From assembly GCA_028280415.1 (NCBI GenBank), contig JANQLV010000029.1, positions 1 through 64,000 on the forward strand: a DNA stretch of 64,000 bases. The letters are read 5' to 3'. A program made the translations under genes and the position numbers. The notes under the pieces are model-generated. The model had not been told where the DNA came from. It did not search any database and saw only the letters and a list, made by a program, of their open reading frames with translations. Origin of the DNA: Saprospiraceae bacterium (GTDB taxonomy: Bacteria; Bacteroidota; Bacteroidia; Chitinophagales; Saprospiraceae). Each line of letters opens with the position of its first letter. The stretch's first letter is position 1. Shown here in pieces: positions 44,931 through 53,117 of this stretch.

Positions 44931-45235
44931 TTTACGTTAGCAAAAGTTAAGTGATATTTCAATGATTTAACGGCTTAACGTAAAGCGTTAAATTAGAAGT
45001 AATATAAATCAATTACTTACAGCGGTTTAACATTAAGTCAAAATAGCGGATTAACGTATCCTAACGTTAAAAAGCGTTCATTGACGTTAAATAAAACCCT
45101 GCTTTTACACTTCTTAACGTAAATAAAATTACGCCAAGAACACAAGGGCAGGGAGCTTTAATATTTCTCTTTATCATTCCCATCAGTTTACAGTATAATT
45201 AACGTCAGTTTACAGTCTTTAACGGAAAGGACTCC
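44931..45235 (+). repeat. Iteron-like TTAACG repeats: candidate replication origin or operator
   Basis: At least nine TTAACG/CGTTAA-type sites cluster here: 44967, 44975, 44986 (inverted), 45051, 45063 (paired), 45084, 45114, 45199, 45220. The last part holds two direct copies of TCAGTTTACAGT (45183-45194 and 45205-45216) each followed by TTAACG. More copies lie inside the next gene near 45412-45460. This density is what plasmid iterons or a partition or replication operator look like, and the adjacent gene encodes an HTH protein. Confidence 0.65.
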
Positions 45236-45236
45236 C

Positions 45237-45866
45237 ATGTATATCTCTCCAACTGAAGCCATAAAAATGTATGATGTTAGTAAGCCTACTCTCTATAAAG
45301 ATATGAGTGAAGGCAACCTTTCTTATAGAAAAGATGATCGGAAGAGGCGTAAAATCAATATAGCTGAATTGGATCGCTTGTACCAAAAACGGGAAGGGCA
45401 GGGTAATGATTTAACGTCAAATAACGTAAAGCGAGACACCCCATTGACGGAACTTAACGTTAACAATAAACACGTTGCTGCACAGATCAAAGTTATTCAA
45501 GAGCAAATCCAGTCGGGCCATAATCGTGAGGTTGAACTTTTAAATAATCAGATCGAGCAATTACAAAATCAAATTGAAAACCTGAATAAAAATTTAAATA
45601 AAGCATTAGATATTACCGCACTAATAGAAGACAAAAGAGAAGAGCAGGGGGCTAAAACTTCACATTGGGAACAAAAATTTGAATTGATGGGACAAGAAAT
45701 AAATACACTTAAACTTCAAAATCAAAAATTGATTTCCAGAGAAGAAGAACGAAAAAGACGGATTGAAGAAAGAAGGCGGCAGCGGCAACTTCAAAAAATG
45801 GAAGAGCCACCTAAGAAACAAAATTTTATAATTCGGATTTTAAAACAAGCGGGGCAGGGGGCTTAA
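45237..45866 (+). CDS. HTH/coiled-coil plasmid-type DNA-binding protein
   Basis: 209 residues. N-terminal MerR/HTH_17-like motif (SPTEAIKMYDVSKPTLYKDMSEGNLSYRKDDRKRRKINIAEL), then a long coiled coil (about 85-190) and a short basic/hydrophobic C-terminus. This plan (DNA-binding head plus coiled-coil tail) is like KfrA or plasmid partition and replication proteins. It directly follows the TTAACG repeats, which continue into its coding region, so it probably binds them and regulates itself. The start is the ATG at 45237. Confidence 0.75.
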   Translation: MYISPTEAIKMYDVSKPTLYKDMSEGNLSYRKDDRKRRKINIAELDRLYQKREGQGNDLTSNNVKRDTPLTELNVNNKHVAAQIKVIQEQIQSGHNREVELLNNQIEQLQNQIENLNKNLNKALDITALIEDKREEQGAKTSHWEQKFELMGQEINTLKLQNQKLISREEERKRRIEERRRQRQLQKMEEPPKKQNFIIRILKQAGQGA

Positions 45867-46135
45867 ATATCAATATCCAAATCTTTATTATCTCTATCCA
45901 GCTCAATGTCTTTTTCTGAAAATCGTAAATCAATATTATCCATGCCTGGAAAGCGATTAGCTTTTTCCAATTCGACCTCTAACTGATATTCTTTAGCTCC
46001 GGCGACAAAGCCGTTTAAATAGGCATCATCGGATTGTTCGAAATCACCTAATATTTTCTTAGCTAATTCCGGTTCATGTTTCTGGACAATGTATCCAGCA
46101 TTAAAGCCTTTTAATGATAAATCTTGACTACTCAT
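45863..46135 (-). CDS. Small GFNxGY...GFVAG protein (copy 2)
   Basis: 90 residues. GFNAGYIVQKHEPEL and YLNGFVAGAKEYQ match the protein at 1703-1948 in pattern and spacing. The tail is acidic and ends with aspartates (DKDLDIDI). It shares the 4-bp ATGA overlap with the HTH gene at 46132, as in copy 1. Function unknown. Its 3' end overlaps the convergent HTH/coiled-coil gene by 4 bp. Confidence 0.7.
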   Translation of the reverse strand: MSSQDLSLKGFNAGYIVQKHEPELAKKILGDFEQSDDAYLNGFVAGAKEYQLEVELEKANRFPGMDNIDLRFSEKDIELDRDNKDLDIDI

Positions 46136-46422
46136 GATTCAGGATTTTGTGCATGTTTTTCTAAATATTCCAAAATGGACTCCCGATCATAATAAAACTT
46201 TTCGATATGAGGAGGCTTTGAAACCCGAATGGCTCGGGTATCCCTGAGTTTTTGCAAAGTGTTCTTACTTACTCGTAGCAATTCCATTGCTTCCCGACTA
46301 TCAATCCACTTGTCGTGCTTTATCGAATGTTTCTCTTTTAATAAAACAGCCAATTGCTCCATCATTGCGGAAACAGATTCCGAATTGAGGATGATTTTGA
46401 TATTGGCTTCTAGGTCTGACAT
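46132..46422 (-). CDS. Excisionase-like HTH protein (copy 2)
   Basis: 96 residues, the same length as the paralogue at 1945-2235. The HTH is WIDSREAMELLRVSKNTLQKLRDTRAIRVSKPPHIEKFYYDRESILEYLEKHAQ, about half identical by eye to copy 1. The N-terminal half differs more. This copy lies inside the 50-kb element, the other outside its left end, so two related elements each carry one. Confidence 0.78.
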   Translation of the reverse strand: MSDLEANIKIILNSESVSAMMEQLAVLLKEKHSIKHDKWIDSREAMELLRVSKNTLQKLRDTRAIRVSKPPHIEKFYYDRESILEYLEKHAQNPES

Positions 46423-46904
46423 TAGATTGAAATTAAATTATACTACGATCTAAATTAAGATAAATCCGGGATTAGGGGGCTATAACTGAAACAAAAATCT
46501 TTGTTCCTAAAATGAATTGAAATTTTAAATTGTCAATTCATTAAAAAAGGTTGCGAAACATTAAAAGAGACTAGGCTATATTTCATGGTGTAACCCTATC
46601 TTTCTATTACATATCGTAAAGCAAATATTTTTTTGCCCAAAAGAAAAATATAGTGGGTTAGACTTTGCTTGAAATGTCAGTAGAATAAAAATCATGTACC
46701 ATTTACTGAGATGAAACGAAGTGATGAACTTTTCCGACAGATAATGTTTCAATTTTTCCAATCCGCTATCTGAAAGAAAAAATATGATCTGTTGAGTTTC
46801 GGTGGAATGGTAGGGATATCGGGGGACAAAGTCGACACTCGTGTTTATGTGAAAAAATTGATATTTTTGTTTAACTCTTTAACTTAATCCAAACCTTATA
46901 GGAT
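46423..46904. other. Gene-free stretch
   Basis: About 480 bp between divergent genes, with no supported frame (a 61-codon minus-strand frame at 46576-46761 has no recognisable features). It should contain the promoters of the HTH pair (minus) and of the TPR operon (plus). Confidence 0.4.
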
Positions 46905-47309
46905 ATGAAATCTAAATGGCTTTTCTTAAGTATTGCAGTAATCAGTTTGCTATTAAGTTTTTTGCTTGAATTCATATCTGATGAGGTGAAAGCCAAAGCC
47001 AAAAGCCTTTTTGGCAATCACTATGACGTAGCCTGGGTGCTCATTTTTCTGTTGTTTGGGGCGCTTTTTATTTACCTATCATGGAGACAGTTCAAATCTG
47101 AAAAAGACAATTCCTCACGTGATTCAACGGTTCAAACTGTACAAACAGGTATTGAAGAAAAAAAAGGCGCCAATTTGGTTGTTGAAGAACTTGATGCAAA
47201 AAAGGGTATCGATTTTAAGTATGATGTACCAATAGAAAGTTCAGATCGTTTCAAGAAATTGAAAACAGAGGAAGGGCGAATAAAAATTGATGTCAAAAAG
47301 AAAAAATAA
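46905..47309 (+). CDS. Two-helix membrane protein, TPR operon gene 1
   Basis: 134 residues, two membrane helices (about 4-24 and 44-62), then a charged cytoplasmic tail with a strand-turn unit (LDAKKGIDFKYDVP). No family. It is 2 bp upstream of the next gene. Likely the membrane anchor of the following coiled-coil and TPR proteins. Confidence 0.65.
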   Translation: MKSKWLFLSIAVISLLLSFLLEFISDEVKAKAKSLFGNHYDVAWVLIFLLFGALFIYLSWRQFKSEKDNSSRDSTVQTVQTGIEEKKGANLVVEELDAKKGIDFKYDVPIESSDRFKKLKTEEGRIKIDVKKKK

Positions 47310-47311
47310 TC

Positions 47312-47800
47312 ATGCCTCAAGACACTAATATCAGTATTATTCACCTGATTAAATCAGGGGAAGTCTCCGTTGACCTTGAAATTTCCAACGTGCGAGCTAA
47401 TAAAGATATTAACGTGTACGTCCGTACCTATCTTGAAAAATCAGATCATTACATAATAATACAGCAACATATCCGAGAAACTAGTGCAGACTTGCAAAAT
47501 GCAAAAAGTATAAGGGATAAACTGCATTTTGACCAAAAGCTACAAAATCTATATAAGGTCGAAAAAGATTTCATCGTCAACACATTGAATTTGGCTGAAA
47601 CCTTATCTAAAATAGAACCACGTACCGAAAAACTCAAAAAAGCAATTGAGCTTTTTGAAGAAGGAAAAATAAAAAAAGCCGATCAAGTCTTAGCAGAAGC
47701 TGACCTGTTAAACGACCAATTCAACCTGATAGCGTATGTGGAATACCAAGAGAAAAAAATTCAAAACTTAGAAAATGACCTCCTCATCACACCTGACTAA
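47312..47800 (+). CDS. Beta-start coiled-coil protein, TPR operon gene 2
   Basis: 162 residues. The N-terminal part is strand-rich (NISIIHLIKSGEVSVDLEISNVRANKDINVYVRTYLE) and the rest helical (EKDFIVNTLNLAETLSKIEPRTEKLKKAIELFEEGKIKKADQVLAEADLL). The last part resembles residues 95-155 of the TPR protein (DTLERVAEVFFQGDINRANEILN), as if the two share a helical-pair domain. It overlaps the TPR gene by 26 bp. Confidence 0.65.
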   Translation: MPQDTNISIIHLIKSGEVSVDLEISNVRANKDINVYVRTYLEKSDHYIIIQQHIRETSADLQNAKSIRDKLHFDQKLQNLYKVEKDFIVNTLNLAETLSKIEPRTEKLKKAIELFEEGKIKKADQVLAEADLLNDQFNLIAYVEYQEKKIQNLENDLLITPD

Positions 47801-50800
47801 AATCCAAGACTGGATAGGAAACAAGGCAGTTTTTGAGATTTTCACGGACAGGGATAAGGTTGAAACTATCCTAAAAAACATAGAAAATAAGACAGGTGGG
47901 GTAAATATTGAATTACTTCAATTCGTAAGCATTTATTCCCAGTATGAAAATTTAGACCATAAGCGCAAAAGAACCATAACCGAAATTTGCAAAACGGATG
48001 ATGTGCAAAAAAGGCTATCTATTTCTGAGAAATTAGTTGCTATCGAAGAAGAACAAAGTAATTTCATAAAAAATATTTTATATACTGCCCATAGTTTCAC
48101 GACCATTAAACTGGATGATACTTTGGAGCGTGTTGCAGAAGTCTTTTTTCAAGGCGATATTAACAGGGCCAATGAAATACTGAATCTTGAAAGATTGACT
48201 AATGAGCAGACCAAACTCCTGCAATATATACAAGAAAAGGTTAAACTGGAACATGCCTATGATAGATTGGAAGACAATGCAAATGAATTCAAGGTAAAGG
48301 CGCAGTTGACAACCTTGAACTTAGAAATCCTAACCCCAGATGATCGTTTTCAAAAAGCTGTTTTCTTTTTCAAACGAGGGCAATCCTCTGCTAAGGTGAC
48401 AAGGCGTCCTTCATTTATTGCATCTTTCTCGTTTGAACACGGTATCTTTCTGCATAAACACAAACAATACCAGGAAGTACCTAATCTCTATGAAGAGTCT
48501 TTAGAGTATTATAGGCAATTGGCCGAAGAAAACCCACAAACCTATCTGCCCAATATGACTCATGTGCTGCATAATTTGGCAACTTTGTATTTAGACCGAA
48601 ACGAATTCATCCAGGCGCAGCCCCTGTACGAAGAATCCCTACAGATAAGAAGGCAACAGGCCGAAGTGAACCCGCAGTCCCATCTGCCCAGCGTGGCAGT
48701 GACGCTGAACAGTTTGGCGAATCTGTATTTTCGCCGGAACGAGTTCACTCAGGCACAGCCCCTGTACGAGGAATCCTTGCAGGTTTTTAGGCAATTGGCC
48801 AAAATGAACGCACAAACATATTTGCCCGATGTGGCAGTGACGCTGAGCAGTTTGGCGGGTCTGTATTTTCGCCGGAACGAGTTCGACCAGGCACAGCCCC
48901 TATACGAGGAGTCCCTGCAGGTAAGAAGGCAACTGGCCGAAGTATATCCACAGGTCTATCTGCCCGATGTGGCAGTGACGCTGAGCAATTTGGCGAATCT
49001 GTATTTTCGCCGGAATGAGTTCAACCAGGCACAGCCCCTGTACGAGGAATCCCTGCAGATAAGCAGGCAACTGGCAGAAGTGAATCCACAGACCTTTCTG
49101 CCTGAAGTGGCTGATGTTCTGAACAAATTGGCGAATCTGTATTCTCGCCGGAACGAGTTCGACCAGACACAGCCCTTGTACGAAGAATCCCTGCAGATAA
49201 GAAGGCAACTGGCAGAAGTGAATCCACAGACCTTTCTGCCAGGTGTGACTGAGATATTGCATAATTTGGCGGTTTTGTATGTTCGCCGGAATGAGTTCGA
49301 CCAGGCACAGCCTCTGTACGAGGAGTCCCTGCAGATAAGAAGGCAACTAGCAGAAGTAAACCCGCAGACCTTTCTGCCCGATGTGGCTGGAACTCTGAAC
49401 AATTTGGCGGTTTTGTATTCAGACAAGAACGAGTTCGACCAGGCACAGCCTCTGTACGAAGAATCCCTGCAGATAAGAAGGCAACTAGCAGAAGTAAACC
49501 CGCAGACCTTTCTGCCCGATGTGGCTGAAACGCTTAAAAATTTGGCGATTTTGCATTATCGCCGAAATGAGTTTGCCCAGGCACAGCCTTTGTATCAGGA
49601 ATCCTTGCAGGTTTTTAGGCAATTGGCTAAAATGAACGCACAGACCTTTCTGCCCGACATGGCTGTTGCGCTGAACAATTTGGCGGTTTTGTATTCAGAC
49701 AAGAACGAGTTCAACAAGGCGCAGTCCCTGTACGAGGAATCCCTGCAGGTTTTTAGGCAATTGGCCAAAATGAACGCACAAACATATCTGCCCAGTGTGG
49801 CTGAAACTCTTGGCAATTTGGCGAATCTATATTCAGACCGAAACGAGTTCACTCAGGCACAGCCCCTGTATAAGGAATCCTTACAGGTTTTTAGGCAATT
49901 GGCCAAAGTGAACCCGCAGACTTTTCTACCCAGTGTGGCGCAAACTTTGAACAATTTGGCGAATTTGTATTTTCGCCAGAATGAGTTCGACCAGGCACTG
50001 CCTCTTTTTGAGGAATCCCTGCAGGTTATTAGGCAATTGGCAGAAGTGAACCCGCAGACCTTTCTACCCAGTGTGGCGCAAACTTTGAACAATTTGGCGA
50101 ATCTGTATTTTCGCCGGAATGAGTTTGCCCAGGCGCAAACTCTATATGAGGAATCCCTGCAGGTTTTTAGGCAATTGGCAGAAGTAAACCCACAGACCTT
50201 TCTACCCAGTGTGGCTCAAACTTCGAACAATTTGGCAAATTTGTATTCTCGCCAGAACGAGTTCGACCAGGCACAGTCTCTATATGAGGAATCCCTGCAG
50301 ATAAGAAGGCAACTGACCAAAGTGAACCCGCAGACCTTTCTACCCGGTGTGGCTGAGACGTTGCACAATTTGGCTTATCTGCATTCGGACCGAAACGAGT
50401 TCGACCAAGCACAGTCTCTTTATGAGGAATCCCTGCAGATAAGAAGGCAATTGGCCAAAGTGAACCCACAGATCTTTTTGCCCGAATTGGCTGAGACGTT
50501 ATACAATTTGGTGATTTTTTATAAGAAAAAGAACAAGTATATCAAGTCACAGCACAATTATGAGAAAATCTTGTCATATGCGCAAGAGGCTTTGATTACT
50601 GCGCAACCATTTGAAAAGCAATTGAAAACAGCAGAAAAAATTGTAAGCTCAGTTAAACAAATAATACTCGAATTGAACCAAACTCCATCTACTTATAACC
50701 AAACTGCTCCAACATCAGATTCAATTATCATTACAGATAATAATCAAATAAAAGAAAATTCACAAATCTTCAAAATTGAAAATTTTAGGTACTTGTTAGA

Positions 50801-51248
50801 TGAAATCAGACTAAAAATTGAAGATGGTAATATAGAGTCGGCTTTAAGTAACAGTGAGTCCTTTATTAAAGATTTTGAAAAAATGAGCAATGATGACAAA
50901 GAAGGCGAGTTAGATTTTCTTGCGGAAGCAAAACTACTGTTGGGAATATGCTATAGTAAAAGATCAGGGTCAATTATTTCAGGCCCAGAAAGAAAATATT
51001 TGTCTGAGGCCTATGAACTTTCTAAATCACTTTTAGAATCTGGTGATTTGGTCTCTGAGTTGTACCTAGAATGTGCTGCGCAAAGAATCTATTCTTTGAA
51101 AAAAGAAACCAAAGGTTGGTTTCCTTCTAAGGCATCAAAGAAGGAAGTAGCTTACCTTAAGAATGAAGCCATTTCGTTATTGGAAACGAAGAATCTTTCA
51201 GATAAATCCAAACATTTATACCGCACAATTAGAAACATTAAAATTTAA
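47775..51248 (+). CDS. Giant TPR protein with fifteen near-identical repeats
   Basis: 1157 residues, no membrane segment. The N-terminal 235 residues are helical. Residues 236-925 are 15 tandem 46-residue TPR-like units of the form QPLYEESLQIRRQLAEVNPQ and TFLPxVAxTLNNLAxLYSRRNEFDQA, four residues longer than kinesin-light-chain-type 42-residue TPRs. The C-terminal 230 residues are helical, non-repetitive and carry TPR-like pairs. The repeat array probably binds a peptide or protein; being nearly identical at DNA level it can change length by recombination. Operon with the membrane and coiled-coil proteins suggests a conflict or sensing role, which is inference. Confidence 0.8.
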   Translation: MTSSSHLTKIQDWIGNKAVFEIFTDRDKVETILKNIENKTGGVNIELLQFVSIYSQYENLDHKRKRTITEICKTDDVQKRLSISEKLVAIEEEQSNFIKNILYTAHSFTTIKLDDTLERVAEVFFQGDINRANEILNLERLTNEQTKLLQYIQEKVKLEHAYDRLEDNANEFKVKAQLTTLNLEILTPDDRFQKAVFFFKRGQSSAKVTRRPSFIASFSFEHGIFLHKHKQYQEVPNLYEESLEYYRQLAEENPQTYLPNMTHVLHNLATLYLDRNEFIQAQPLYEESLQIRRQQAEVNPQSHLPSVAVTLNSLANLYFRRNEFTQAQPLYEESLQVFRQLAKMNAQTYLPDVAVTLSSLAGLYFRRNEFDQAQPLYEESLQVRRQLAEVYPQVYLPDVAVTLSNLANLYFRRNEFNQAQPLYEESLQISRQLAEVNPQTFLPEVADVLNKLANLYSRRNEFDQTQPLYEESLQIRRQLAEVNPQTFLPGVTEILHNLAVLYVRRNEFDQAQPLYEESLQIRRQLAEVNPQTFLPDVAGTLNNLAVLYSDKNEFDQAQPLYEESLQIRRQLAEVNPQTFLPDVAETLKNLAILHYRRNEFAQAQPLYQESLQVFRQLAKMNAQTFLPDMAVALNNLAVLYSDKNEFNKAQSLYEESLQVFRQLAKMNAQTYLPSVAETLGNLANLYSDRNEFTQAQPLYKESLQVFRQLAKVNPQTFLPSVAQTLNNLANLYFRQNEFDQALPLFEESLQVIRQLAEVNPQTFLPSVAQTLNNLANLYFRRNEFAQAQTLYEESLQVFRQLAEVNPQTFLPSVAQTSNNLANLYSRQNEFDQAQSLYEESLQIRRQLTKVNPQTFLPGVAETLHNLAYLHSDRNEFDQAQSLYEESLQIRRQLAKVNPQIFLPELAETLYNLVIFYKKKNKYIKSQHNYEKILSYAQEALITAQPFEKQLKTAEKIVSSVKQIILELNQTPSTYNQTAPTSDSIIITDNNQIKENSQIFKIENFRYLLDEIRLKIEDGNIESALSNSESFIKDFEKMSNDDKEGELDFLAEAKLLLGICYSKRSGSIISGPERKYLSEAYELSKSLLESGDLVSELYLECAAQRIYSLKKETKGWFPSKASKKEVAYLKNEAISLLETKNLSDKSKHLYRTIRNIKI
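48480..50549 (+). repeat. 15 tandem 138-bp coding repeats
   Basis: Fifteen in-frame 138-bp units are counted from residue 236; a check at unit 15 (50412) keeps the register. Several units are very close (7 and 8; 11 and 12; 14 and 15), indicating recent duplication or gene conversion. Some variants recur in blocks (VFRQLAKMNAQT in units 3, 9 and 10). Confidence 0.85.
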
Positions 51249-51514
51249 AATGTACAAAGTATATTAGAATATCGCCATTGTTTAAAAACTTACTAATTGT
51301 TCCTCACAAAAGTTTGATACAGAATTGCCTATAGTGTTCACCTGCGTGAAGCAGAGATTTATGGAATGAAACAATATAGATAGTTCTGTTTCAAAAATAA
51401 AAGTCCTTTTGTGTGATGAGTAGCCTTATGGGAATTGAAATTCAGTTACTTTTAAGTCAACTATTTATAAGTTTATTTACGTATAGGCTAAATTCTGATT
51501 GAAAGTATCCAAGA

Positions 51515-52219
51515 TTAAAAAAACGTCAACTGCATCGGCTCTTGTGATTTCTCAGGAGGCACACTCCAAATATTAGATGCCTCTTTTTCAATCTCCTTGA
51601 TGCCCAACGACGGGGTATTAATTTTCCATCCTTTAACCCACTCCATAGTTAGTGAGTTCATGCAAGCGACTTCTCCCCTTAAACCATTAAACATAAAATT
51701 AAGGCTGGTCATTTTTGAGCAAGTCAAACTTACATCATTGGCATAGAAATAATTATTAGGAGCCGCTTTTGCAAATTGAAGAAGCAATCTTCCAGAACCA
51801 CATGCCGGATCATAAACTCGTTGATGAACAGGATTACTATCTGCACCTTGCATTTTTGCCATCATCTCGCAAACAGAAGCAGGGGTAAAATACTGGCCAT
51901 TTCTGCCACGAGTTATATGCTCTGTAAAATACTCTCCTAGTAAATCACTATATGGCTGATCGTAAATACTAAGCTGAACAAAGGATAATAGCTTGGCAAA
52001 TTGATTTATCTCCTCTTTATTATACGGTTTGATTGTGTCGAAATAGAGCTTTTCATTGTCAGCATCTTTCTCTTGTAGTCTGCTGGCAATGTTGGTTTGA
52101 TGGACAGAACACATAGCTACCGTTAAAAAATCATCGAAAACACGAGGCAGATCATATCTTCTCCCCAATGTTTCCATCTCATTGCAAAAAGAACGATAAT
52201 GTTCATTTGATTTAGACAA
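51515..52219 (-). CDS. N6-adenine methylase-like protein, motif IV missing
   Basis: 234 residues. HsdM-like N6-methylase: GRNGQYFTPASVCEMMAKMQ and SAM-binding motif I VYDPACGSGRLLLQFAK are intact, then NYFYANDVSLTCSKMTSLNFMFNG. The catalytic NPPF/Y motif expected after this is absent (MEWVKGWKINTPSLGIKEIE instead), and no S or R subunit is nearby. It may be a SAM-binding non-catalytic relative or an antirestriction protein. It ends in QLTFF, a clamp-binding-like tail, as its neighbour ends in QLTLF. Confidence 0.8.
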   Translation of the reverse strand: MSKSNEHYRSFCNEMETLGRRYDLPRVFDDFLTVAMCSVHQTNIASRLQEKDADNEKLYFDTIKPYNKEEINQFAKLLSFVQLSIYDQPYSDLLGEYFTEHITRGRNGQYFTPASVCEMMAKMQGADSNPVHQRVYDPACGSGRLLLQFAKAAPNNYFYANDVSLTCSKMTSLNFMFNGLRGEVACMNSLTMEWVKGWKINTPSLGIKEIEKEASNIWSVPPEKSQEPMQLTFF

Positions 52220-52274
52220 TTCATTTCTCCTTATTCTATTCTATATGGCACGGGCTGGCGTTCTTATCCAGGAA

Positions 52275-52580
52275 TTAAAATAAAGTCAGTTGCTTTGATT
52301 GTCTTACATACTTTTTCCATTCTTTTGAATTAACTTCTTGATCGAGCCAATGATTTACATATTCTACTGCACCTCCAAATTCTTCTATTTCTGAGGTAGG
52401 TGTAAAGTGAGACTTATATCCTGTTCCTGTTATTGGTAGTGGCTGTTTGTTCTGGCTTCTAATTTCAAGATGTGCAAGACAGTACCCATAAGTCTCTTGA
52501 ATTACATTAGACCAATTATCATTGTAGTTGACCTCGATAGTAATATTATTCCAAATCATGCTTAGATTCTGTACTCCCAT
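52275..52580 (-). CDS. Small conserved element protein with QLTLF tail
   Basis: 101 residues from the ATG at 52580, chosen because GAAAGGAGTGATACA lies directly upstream, one of the few strong Shine-Dalgarno sites here (the longer frame to 52724 covers the leader). It reads MIWNNITIEVNYNDNWSN...LEIRSQNKQPLPITGTGYKSHF and ends QLTLF, which matches the beta-clamp-binding consensus. Located 55 bp upstream of the methylase homologue, likely co-transcribed. Family unknown. Confidence 0.72.
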   Translation of the reverse strand: MGVQNLSMIWNNITIEVNYNDNWSNVIQETYGYCLAHLEIRSQNKQPLPITGTGYKSHFTPTSEIEEFGGAVEYVNHWLDQEVNSKEWKKYVRQSKQLTLF

Positions 52581-52816
52581 TGTATCACTCCTTTCAAATT
52601 TAATACGGGGTGCAATGCTTGCTTGCAACCCTTGCCGACAAATAAAAAACGGGGGTAACAGAAGCCAATAAAAATTGATGAAAATGGTGCGGGCAGGAGC
52701 TAGCGACAACACGGTTTTGTCCATTTTTATTGCGCTGCGTGAGGGGTGTCCCCTTAGTCAAGGATAGTAAAAGTGCTTGAAAAGTCCTATATTTGAAGTG
52801 CTTATGCGAAGGCATA

Positions 52817-52850
52817 AAAAAAGTGGTCAGACCAGAAATCTAACCACTAA
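52817..52850. terminator. Bidirectional hairpin near right end
   Basis: AGTGGT (52822-52827) and ACCACT (52843-52848) form a stem with A/T runs on both sides. It may terminate transcription coming in from the right or the element's outward transcription. Confidence 0.6.
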
Positions 52851-52870
52851 TTTTTTAAAATTATCTTTTC

Positions 52871-52892
52871 ACGACTGCCAAAACGACTGCTA
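52871..52892 (+). repeat. Terminal direct repeat with paired ACGACTGC (right)
   Basis: ACGACTGCCAAAACGACTGC and two more bases, 21 of 22 positions identical to 2519-2540, in the same orientation, 53 bp inside the right attachment repeat. An inverted AGTCGT copy lies near 52926. Confidence 0.65.
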
Positions 52893-52944
52893 AGAATTAT
52901 TCTTTTATATAAGTTGTTGAACTTCAGTCGTCTTGCCTCATGAA

Positions 52945-52972
52945 TTGTTGACCCACTAGGACTCGAACCTAG
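52945..52972 (-). repeat. Attachment site, right: tRNA 3' fragment (T arm and acceptor)
   Basis: On the minus strand this contains the T arm CTAGG-TTCGAGT-CCTAG and the acceptor strand TGGGTCA plus discriminator base. No D arm, anticodon arm or 5' acceptor half follows, so it is a fragment, not a tRNA gene. The first 15 bases match 2391-2405. It is both the right end of the 50-kb element and the left end of the next element, whose integrase starts at 53118. Confidence 0.78.
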
Positions 52973-53073
52973 AAAAGATTGAATCAATATGGGCTTATTT
53001 GCACTTATTTGATTCAAAAACCTTGATTTACAGCTAATTACAAAACACGTCAAACCACACAAAACCAATAAAT

Positions 53074-53091
53074 GTTGTACCTTTGTTGTAC
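53074..53091 (+). repeat. Integrase arm-type repeat, GTTGTAC pair (right)
   Basis: GTTGTACCTTTGTTGTAC, with an inverted GGTACAAC copy at 53105-53112, lies between the attachment fragment and the second integrase. It matches 2323-2340 at 16 of 18 positions. Confidence 0.55.
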
Positions 53092-53117
53092 CAAACATCA
53101 AATTGGTACAACATTCT

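Noticed and set aside
46576-46761. 61-codon minus-strand frame in the gap before the TPR operon
   Set aside because: Phe/Ile-rich without a clear start signal, family or partner; typical chance frame in A+T-rich DNA.
48560-50469. Several long minus-strand frames (Cys/Ser/Arg-rich) opposite the TPR repeats
   Set aside because: They are repeat-generated shadows: the 138-bp unit is a multiple of three, so any open antisense frame is repeated in phase. They lack their own sense.
48480-50549. Regular repeats that might be a CRISPR array
   Set aside because: The period is 138 bp, the whole unit is conserved and coding, there are no unique spacers, and no cas genes are near.
51515-52580. Restriction-modification system
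   Set aside because: There is no nuclease or specificity gene, and the methylase homologue lacks its NPPF/Y motif.
2391-52960. Insertion sequences inside the element
   Set aside because: I saw no transposase of any known family and no terminal inverted repeats with target duplication; movement genes are recombinases and a relaxase.
52945-53020. Complete tRNA gene on the minus strand
   Set aside because: Only the T arm and 3' acceptor strand are present. No matching 5' acceptor half, D arm or anticodon arm lies upstream.
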